Made by a program: the position numbers and the translations under genes. A stretch of DNA of 64,000 nucleotides from Alphaproteobacteria bacterium (GTDB taxonomy: Bacteria > Pseudomonadota > Alphaproteobacteria > Thalassobaculales > Thalassobaculaceae). This document shows, piece by piece, positions 56,819 to 64,000 of this stretch. Positions within the stretch are counted from its first letter, which is position 1; every line of letters starts with the position of its first letter. The notes under the pieces were generated by a model. That model was not told the origin of the DNA. It searched no databases and saw nothing but the letters and a program-made list of their open reading frames with translations. The stretch lies in NCBI GenBank assembly GCA_024742275.1, contig JANSYS010000018.1:1-64000 (forward strand), given 5' to 3'.

Positions 56819-56901
56819 CCTGATCCGACCTCCCATGATCCGCGTCAAGCGCGTCCCGGCAACGGTTCGAAAAGGGTGGCGGATGATCGTGCGGCCGTCT
56901 T

Positions 56902-57681
56902 TCAGTAGCTTGGGATACCGAGGGTGACGCCGCCATCCACGACGAAGACGCTGCCCGTGACATAGCTCGCGGCGTCCGACAGCAGGTAGAGAACGAGGTC
57001 GTTCAGTTCCTCGGGGCGACCTTCGCGGCCGCTTGGGATCCGAGCGAGTTTGGCCGCGTGCTCGGCTTTTCCGGCGCCGCTCGCATGGGCCATCACCCGA
57101 TCCGTCGCAATCAGACCGGGGGCCAATGCGTTGACGCGGATGCCATGCGACGCGAGTTCCAGCGCGGCGATCCGAGTGAGTTGGTTGAGGCCCGCCTTCG
57201 ACGCGCCGTAGTGGGCGATACCGGGGCGGGCGAGCGTCGCAGCGGTCGAACTGATGTTGACCACGCTTCCGGCGACAGCGTCTTCGATCATCCGCCGGGC
57301 CACCGATTGGGTGACCTGGAACGGTGCGCGCAGGTTGGTCTCGATCACCGCGTTCCATTCCTCGACGCCTAGATCGAGGAAGCCGGAGACCGGGTACAGT
57401 CCGGCGCAATTGACCAGGCCCCGAAGCGGCCCACCGGTCGCCCGGCAGCGCGCGACCAGGTTGTCCACCGCTTGGCAATCGCGCAGATCGCCGTCGACGC
57501 CGGAGAAGGCGGAGCCGAAATCGTCCGCCGCTCTGGAAAGGGCATGAGCATCGAGATCGACGCCGACAACCTCCGCGCCGACATCGATTAACGCGCGGCT
57601 GACGCTTTGGCCGATACCCGATGCCGCGCCGGTCACAAGGATGCGACGGCCTGAAAGGTCTCTAGCAGCGGCTCCGCTCAT
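56902..57681 (-). CDS. Short-chain dehydrogenase/reductase
   Basis: This 259-residue SDR has a Rossmann glycine motif (TGAASGIG), NCAG, an active-site Ser in NISS, YGASK (Tyr and Lys) and a C-terminal VVDGG segment typical of classical NAD(P)-dependent enzymes. ATG 57681 overlaps the stop of the upstream ATPase gene (ATGA) and begins just before the first strand; a start at 57789 would lie in that gene. It is last in the ABC operon and so probably oxidises or reduces the imported compound or a product derived from it. Confidence 0.9.
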   Translation of the reverse strand: MSGAAARDLSGRRILVTGAASGIGQSVSRALIDVGAEVVGVDLDAHALSRAADDFGSAFSGVDGDLRDCQAVDNLVARCRATGGPLRGLVNCAGLYPVSGFLDLGVEEWNAVIETNLRAPFQVTQSVARRMIEDAVAGSVVNISSTAATLARPGIAHYGASKAGLNQLTRIAALELASHGIRVNALAPGLIATDRVMAHASGAGKAEHAAKLARIPSGREGRPEELNDLVLYLLSDAASYVTGSVFVVDGGVTLGIPSY

Positions 57682-58693
57682 TCGGCGAAAAAGCAGGCGG
57701 CTTCCTGCCCGGGCCAGTCGTTGCGCAGTTCGGGTTCGCTCTCGGCGCATCTCGGTTGCGCTAACCGGCAGCGGGTCCGGAACCGACATCCTGACGGAAG
57801 GTTGCCCGGATTGGGCGGCTCGCCCTCCAGGGAGAACGTGTCGGTGATGCGTTCGCCGCCGATCTGCGGGATCGCGGACAGCAGGGAGCGGGAGTAGGGA
57901 TGGCGCGGCGCGCTGAACACCGTTTCGGTGTCTCCGAACTCGACGATCTTGCCGAGATACATCACCGCGACCCGGTCGCAGATCATGCGGACCACGGACA
58001 GGTCGTGCGAGATGAAGAGATAAGTAAGATTGAACTGCTTCTGCAGGTCCAGGAACAGATTGAGAATGGTTGCCTGTACCGAAACATCCAGGCCGGATGT
58101 CGGTTCGTCCAGAATGATCAGGCTGGGTTGCAGGGTCAGAATGCGCGCGAGGCCGACCCGACGCTGCTGACCGCCGCTGATCTCGTGCGGGTAGAGATCG
58201 AGATGGCCTTCGGGCAGCCCCACCGCCCGCAGGATATCACGGACCCGGCGTTCGCGCTCCTCGTATCCGAGGGCCCCATGGATCACCATCGGTTCGTGCA
58301 GAGAGCGGCGAATCTTCCAGCGGGGATCGAGCGAGGCTCCGGGGTCCTGGTAGGAGTACTGGAGATGTCTGCGCAGGTCCCGGGCAGCATCCGGCGAGAG
58401 GCCGGCGACGTCGTTGCCTTCGAAAATGATCTCGCCGTCAGTCGGCTGGTGGATCCCCATCAGGGTCTTGCCGAGAGTCGATTTGCCGCAACCGCTCTCG
58501 CCCACGATCCCCAGGATTTCACCCTTCTGAACCGTGAACGAGACGTCGTCCAACGCCTTCAGCCAACCGGTGCGGCGGCCCCACGCGTTCCGGATCGCGA
58601 AGTACTTCTTCAGAGAGCGGATATCGAGGATCGTGTCCCCTGTGACGTCGGTCCGGCCGATCGCATTGCCGCTCGGGAGTGTCGCCGCGTCGC

Positions 58694-58697
<4 letters not shown>
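57678..58697 (-). CDS. Oligopeptide/dipeptide-type ABC transporter ATP-binding protein 2 (DppF-like)
   Basis: This 339-residue ATPase has Walker A GESGCGKST, signature ISGGQQRR, Walker B LIILDEPTSGLD, an H-loop in SHD, and the C-terminal Cys-rich oligopeptide extension (LPSGCRFRTRCRLAQPRC) specific to Dpp/Opp ATPases. ATG 58697 overlaps the previous stop as ATGA. It forms a heterodimer with the adjacent ATPase to power the DppB/DppC-like permeases. Confidence 0.93.
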
Positions 58698-59741
<1,044 letters not shown>

Positions 59742-59755
<14 letters not shown>

Positions 59756-60608
59756 GCGCTCGGCTCCGTCGGATCTTCGGGTCGAGGATGTCGCGCAGGC
59801 CGTCGCCCAGCAGGTTAAAGCCCATCACGACGAGGAAAATGGCCAGTCCCGGCGCAGTGGCGTACCACCAGGCTTCCGGCAGGAACTCGCGCGACTCTGA
59901 AATCATCCGGCCCCATTCCGGTGATGGCGCCGGGGCGCCGAGTCCGAGAAAGCCAAGGGCGGCCGCGGTCAGGATCGTGCCGCCCATGCCGATCGTCGTT
60001 CGCACGATGATCGACGACATGATGTTCGGCAGGATGTGAAGGACCATTACCCGGAATGGCGATGCGCCGAGTGCGATGCTGGCCTCGATGAAGACCTCAT
60101 TCTGCAATGATCGTGTTTCCGCGTAGACCAAGCGGGCCCAGAATGGCCAATAGGTGGCGGAAAGAGCCAGGATGATGTTCTCGATGGAGGGGCCGAGCGT
60201 CTGCGCGATGGCGATCGCCAGCACGATCTGAGGGACCGCAAGAAAGATGTCGGACACCCGCATCAGCAGATCACTGAACCAGCTGTGATAGTAGCCGGCG
60301 ATAAGACCGATCGGCACCCCGATCAGCACCGACGCACCGATCGCGATGACCGCGATGGTAATGGTGATGCGCGCTCCGAAAAGGATGCGGCTGTAGATAT
60401 CGCTCCCCATGCGATCGGTGCCGAAGAAGTGGTCGGCTTGTGGCGGCTGGAGCCGCTCGGCCGGGTGGAACTCCGCGACGTCCGCAGGATGGGTGGCGAG
60501 AAAAGGTGCCAGGATAGCGGTGAGGACCAGAAGGGCGATAAGGCTTGCGCCGAGGAGGGCGACCCGGTCTTCCGCCAGCTTGCGGAACAGGAAGATCACG
60601 GTGTCCAT
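59742..60608 (-). CDS. Oligopeptide/dipeptide-type ABC transporter permease (DppC-like)
   Basis: This 288-residue inner-membrane permease has an N-terminal helix (LIALLVLTAILAPFLA), the family FGTDRMGSDIYSRILFGAR segment and an EAA loop (EASIALGASPFRVMVLHILP). Its ATG at 60608 touches the stop of the DppB-like gene. It pairs with DppB to form the pore. Confidence 0.93.
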
Positions 60609-61612
60609 CAGCGGCTCTCCCGCGGATCGATGAAGCCATGGGCAACATCGACGATCAGGTTGACGATGATGAAGATGACGCCGGCAACGACGGTGAAGCC
60701 CATGATGGCGTTGTAGTCGGACTGCAGGATCGACTGTACGGCATAGAGTCCGAGGCCGGGCCAGTCGAACACCGCTTCAACGACGACGGCGTTGGCGATG
60801 AGGATGCCGAAGATCAGGCCGATCTGGGTGACAGTGCCGATCAGCGCATTCCGCAGCACGTATTTCCAGACGATGACGCGGCGCGGAAAGCCCATCGCCT
60901 CCTCGTACATCACATAGTTCGAGTTGATCGCCTCGAGCACGCCGGCGCGGGTGAACCGAACGATCGTCGCCATGGCAGGAAAGGCCAAGGTCAGCGCCGG
61001 TAGGACCATGTGGGCCAGGGCGCTCCAAAAGACTTCGAAGTCCCCTGTGATCAGGGAGTCAATCAGGTAGAAGCCCGTGATCTCGTCCGGCCCCCAGCCG
61101 TCCACGCGGCCCTGGAGGGGGGTCCAGCCCAGTTCCATGGCGAAGAGAAGCTGCAGCAGGATGGCCAGCCAGAACGCGGCGATCGCGAGGCCCGACACCG
61201 TGAAGAGACGCAGCGCGTGGTCCAGGAGCGAGTTGCGGTTGACCGCCGAGATCACGCCCAGCGGAATACCGATGGCGGCTGACAGGAGCACCGCGACGAA
61301 GGTCAGTTCAAGCGTAGCCGGCACGCGGCCCGCGAGATCGTCGGCGATCGGGCGCTGGGTATAAAGGCTTTGGCCGAAATTCCCTTGGAACACGTCGATG
61401 ACGTAGCGGTAGAGCTGGACGTGGATCGGCTGATCCAGGCCGAGTTCGGCCCTCAAAGCCTCGATCTGCTCATTGGTGGCGTTGTCGCCGGCCACGAACG
61501 CTACCGGATCTGCCGGGATCACATGGCTGATGGTGAAAGTGATCACCATCAATCCGAGGATCGTCGGGAAGAACCAGAAGAACCGGTTGAGAATCAGGAC
61601 GAGCAGCTTCAT
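60608..61612 (-). CDS. Oligopeptide/dipeptide-type ABC transporter permease (DppB-like)
   Basis: This 334-residue inner-membrane permease opens with the DppB-type helix (FFWFFPTILGLMVITFTISH). The EAA loop (AINSNYVMYEEAMGFPRRVI) precedes the C-terminal helices. It follows the binding-protein gene after 87 bases on the same strand and is the first membrane component of the operon. Confidence 0.93.
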   Translation of the reverse strand: MKLLVLILNRFFWFFPTILGLMVITFTISHVIPADPVAFVAGDNATNEQIEALRAELGLDQPIHVQLYRYVIDVFQGNFGQSLYTQRPIADDLAGRVPATLELTFVAVLLSAAIGIPLGVISAVNRNSLLDHALRLFTVSGLAIAAFWLAILLQLLFAMELGWTPLQGRVDGWGPDEITGFYLIDSLITGDFEVFWSALAHMVLPALTLAFPAMATIVRFTRAGVLEAINSNYVMYEEAMGFPRRVIVWKYVLRNALIGTVTQIGLIFGILIANAVVVEAVFDWPGLGLYAVQSILQSDYNAIMGFTVVAGVIFIIVNLIVDVAHGFIDPRESR

Positions 61613-61699
61613 CGGACCGCCGGAGCAAACGAAACGGGAATCTGCAGCGCCCGACCGACCAGGAGCCGGTCGGGCGCCGTTCTGAGAGATCGATGGGGG

Positions 61700-63301
61700 T
61701 CAGTCGTAGTAGACCCAGCGCATCTCCTGGCCGTTGCCGATCGGCGAGAAGCGGAAACCCTTCGCCCGCTTGGTGATCGGTCCGAACCATTTCGTGTTGT
61801 AGATGAAGATACCGGCCGCATCCTCGGTGACGATGGTCGCGGCTTTGGCGTAGTTGGCCTCACGAACCGCTTGGTCCGTGGTGACCTGAGCTTCATGCAG
61901 CAGCTTGTCGACTTCGGGATTCGAGTACCAGCTGTTGTTGCGGGCCCCGATATTCGCGCTGTCGTACATCTCGCCCACCCAGTTGTTCGGATCGGCGTAG
62001 TACGTGCTCTTCCAGAGGAACAGCAGGTCGTACATCTGTTGCTCGTCGCGCATCTTGCCCGACGCCACCGGCCACGGCTCGGCGACGATTTTGGACTTGA
62101 TGCCGATTTTGGTCAGCCCGTTCTGGAGCAGGGCGGCTGCCTGTTCCGTCTGGCCATAGCCGGCCAGCGCACCGATGGTGATCTCGGGGATCGGGCCCTT
62201 GACCTTAGCCAGGTATTCCTTGGCCTTCTCCAGGTCGTAGGTGTAGCCCTTGAGGTCGGCTGGCGCCCCCCAGATATTGTTGGGAAGCGGCCCCGGGTTG
62301 CGGGCGACGGACCCGCTCAGGATGTTGTTGATGAAGCCGTCGTAGTCGAACGCGTAGGACAAAGCCTTACGGAAGTTGATGTCGTTCATCGGCGCTCGGC
62401 CGTTGTGGATGATCGAGTAGAAAATCCGCATGGACTCCTGCTCTTCGACAACCACGTTGTCCGACTTGCGGAGGCGGATGATCTGGTCCTGCGGCATGTA
62501 GCCGTCGGATCCCTGGAAGTCGCCCTTGATCAGACCCAGCACGCGGCTGTTGATCTCGACGACGGTCCGGAACTCGATCTCATCCAGGTACTTCTCGCCC
62601 CAGCCCATGAAGTGGTCCTCGAACCGGGCAGCTTGGAAGCCCTTGGCCGGATCGTAGCGCTTCAGTTCGAAGGAACCGGAGCCGGCGTCGTTGGTCGACA
62701 GCCAGGCGGCGCCCCAGTCGCCATCCTTCTCGTTGGCCTTGACCAGGTCGGCGTTGACGACATGGATTTCCGGCACCGTCGCCATGAAGATCGCAGACGG
62801 TTTGGAGAGGTTGAATTCGACCGTGTGCTTATCGATCGCTTTGGTCGAGCCCGGTTCCACCGTGCCGATGAACAGCGAGGCCGCTCCCTTCTTCATCGCC
62901 AGGATGCGTTCGATCGAGTAGACGACGTCCGACGCCTCGATCTCGCTTCCATCGTGGAACTTGGCGCCCGGCCTAAGCTTGAAGGTGTAGGTCAAGCCGT
63001 CTTCCGAGATGTCGTAGCTCTCGGCCAGCCATAGGTTCAGCTTCGGCGGATTGTCCTGCCAGCGCATCAGCCCGTCATAGAGATTGATGCGATAGGCGAC
63101 CCGGCCGACGTCAAAGACGGCATGCGGGTCCATGGTATCGTAGGCGCTTGAGTTCGCGAAAACGAAAGAGTTCTTCGCATCCGCGCCGGCAATCGGCGTC
63201 GCGGCGACGGCGGCTCCGACTACGAGGCCCATAAGGCCGGCGGTCCCCGCCCGTCGGACACTCCGAAGGGCTGATACCGCACCAGTCCACATCTGTGTCA
63301 T
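61700..63301 (-). CDS. Family-5 periplasmic binding protein of the oligopeptide-type ABC transporter
   Basis: This 533-residue SBP_bac_5 protein has a long signal peptide (about residues 1-38, ending AGADA) and the conserved segments ESYDISEDGLTYTFKLRPGAKF and DVVYSIERI. ATG 63301 follows an AGGAGG-type site at 63311-63317; longer readings up to 63628 are rejected. First gene of the operon. The family binds peptides but also many other small polar compounds, so the ligand is open; the downstream SDR and convergent deacetylase hint at an N-acyl or cyclic amide compound. Confidence 0.92.
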   Translation of the reverse strand: MTQMWTGAVSALRSVRRAGTAGLMGLVVGAAVAATPIAGADAKNSFVFANSSAYDTMDPHAVFDVGRVAYRINLYDGLMRWQDNPPKLNLWLAESYDISEDGLTYTFKLRPGAKFHDGSEIEASDVVYSIERILAMKKGAASLFIGTVEPGSTKAIDKHTVEFNLSKPSAIFMATVPEIHVVNADLVKANEKDGDWGAAWLSTNDAGSGSFELKRYDPAKGFQAARFEDHFMGWGEKYLDEIEFRTVVEINSRVLGLIKGDFQGSDGYMPQDQIIRLRKSDNVVVEEQESMRIFYSIIHNGRAPMNDINFRKALSYAFDYDGFINNILSGSVARNPGPLPNNIWGAPADLKGYTYDLEKAKEYLAKVKGPIPEITIGALAGYGQTEQAAALLQNGLTKIGIKSKIVAEPWPVASGKMRDEQQMYDLLFLWKSTYYADPNNWVGEMYDSANIGARNNSWYSNPEVDKLLHEAQVTTDQAVREANYAKAATIVTEDAAGIFIYNTKWFGPITKRAKGFRFSPIGNGQEMRWVYYD

Positions 63302-63548
63302 GGTTCTTGATCCTCCTCTGTTCAGTTCCTGTCCCGTTCGTCCTTGCGGACGCCGGTCCCGGCCGGTCTGGCGCGGTTCCGGTTCGACCATATCGTTGAC
63401 GGTCGCTTTCGGGTGCTTGCCGGAGGGCGCACCCTTTTGATCGCCGGTTTGATCCGGCTCGAACGAAATACTCCCCCCAATTGTCGCCGCGGTGCAACCG
63501 GCCATGAGGCCGCGCGGCGGCGCTCCGCCAAAGCCGAGAGCACCCGCG

Positions 63549-64000
63549 CTAGAGTTTCCACTGAAACCCGTCGATAACGAAGTCCTGGCCGGTGATGAAG
63601 TTCGGCTCCACCGTCGCCAGGAATGCAACCAACTGTCCGATGTCCTGCGGCGTTCCGACCCGTCCCAGGACGATCCCGGTCACGAGGTCGTCTTCGCGCG
63701 CCCGAATGACCGGGTTCGGCGTTTCCGTCTTGATCAGACCCGGGCAGATGGCGTTGACGGTGATCGTCGGGCCGAGTTCCTTCGCCAAAGACCGCGTCAA
63801 GCCGAGAATGCCAGCTTTCGCGGCGGCGTAGGCGAGCTTGCTGACCGCGCTCGTCACGCCGCCGGAATAGGCGTTGATCGAAGACATGCTGACGATCCGC
63901 CCGGCACCTTGGCGCTGCATCGCGGGAACGGTCGCCCGACACCAGTTGAAGCAGCTCTTCAAATTCAGGTCGATGGTGCGGTCCCACTCCTCCTCGGTGA
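63549..64000 (-). CDS. Short-chain dehydrogenase/reductase, cut by the right edge
   Basis: The C-terminal 149 codons of a classical SDR are in the window. They include the DLNLKSCFNW helix, IVSMSSINA (active-site Ser), YAAAKAG (Tyr, Lys), VNAICPGLIKT and a C-terminal FVIDG segment. The start and NAD(P) Rossmann motif lie beyond 64000; the apparent internal start at 63962 is only the first Met in the visible part. It is separated by 247 bases from the binding-protein gene (63302-63548). I see no other gene in that gap, which probably holds the operon promoter. Confidence 0.9.
   Translation of the reverse strand, partial: TEEEWDRTIDLNLKSCFNWCRATVPAMQRQGAGRIVSMSSINAYSGGVTSAVSKLAYAAAKAGILGLTRSLAKELGPTITVNAICPGLIKTETPNPVIRAREDDLVTGIVLGRVGTPQDIGQLVAFLATVEPNFITGQDFVIDGFQWKL

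Overview
The window looks like a high-GC alphaproteobacterium, probably Rhodospirillales or a relative. The grounds are the glycerol-type ABC operon with a DUF2160 protein, the GC-rich third codon positions and the protein sequences themselves; the taxon is an inference. No rRNA, tRNA or CRISPR array is visible.

Layout. (1) 1-about 122: the end of an IS256-family element with the first 22 codons of its transposase. (2) 161-4062: a carbohydrate/glycerol-type ABC uptake operon (two permeases, DUF2160 protein, large binding protein) closed by a strong terminator at 4086-4113. (3) 4177-55750: one large biosynthetic gene cluster. (4) 55919-56818: a NodB-type deacetylase. (5) 56902-63301: a reverse-strand operon with a complete dipeptide/oligopeptide-type ABC transporter and an SDR dehydrogenase. 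(6) 63549-64000: a second SDR cut by the right edge.

The cluster has four transcription blocks. A reverse block (19637 to 4177) encodes a KS-AT-KR-ACP-C polyketide synthase, a SyrP/TauD-type oxygenase, an NRPS with a catalytically dead N-terminal condensation-like domain followed by A-T-E, a C-A-T NRPS with a serine code, and a TolC-type channel. A divergent forward block (19860-33244) encodes a glycosyltransferase-C-A-T-glycosyltransferase-like fusion and a two-module NRPS ending in the only thioesterase domain. A short reverse block (35776 to 33264) encodes a phosphopantetheinyl transferase, an AspH-type hydroxylase and an enolase-superfamily enzyme. A forward block (35979-55750) encodes an unrecognised alanine-rich protein, a 3105-residue FAAL-ACP-KS-(dead AT)-ACP-aminotransferase-C-A-T protein with the iturin/mycosubtilin starter architecture, a JmjC-type oxygenase, MbtH, a type II thioesterase, a glycosyltransferase, and an exporter of the NHLM type (HlyD plus two ABC proteins).

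Working model (inference): a fatty acid is activated by the FAAL, extended by malonate, aminated at the beta position and joined to glycine. It is then extended by a second ketide and a beta-hydroxylated, epimerised residue (the A-domain code resembles histidine), followed by Ser, an unassigned residue, a Phe-like residue and Ser, and released by the TE domain. Three glycosyltransferase-like modules and three different non-heme iron oxygenases would decorate it. The likely product is a glycosylated beta-amino-lipopeptide with six amino acids and two ketide extensions. The exporter peptidase-like domain has lost catalytic Cys and His, as expected for export without leader cleavage. No dedicated regulator or TonB receptor gene is visible in the window.
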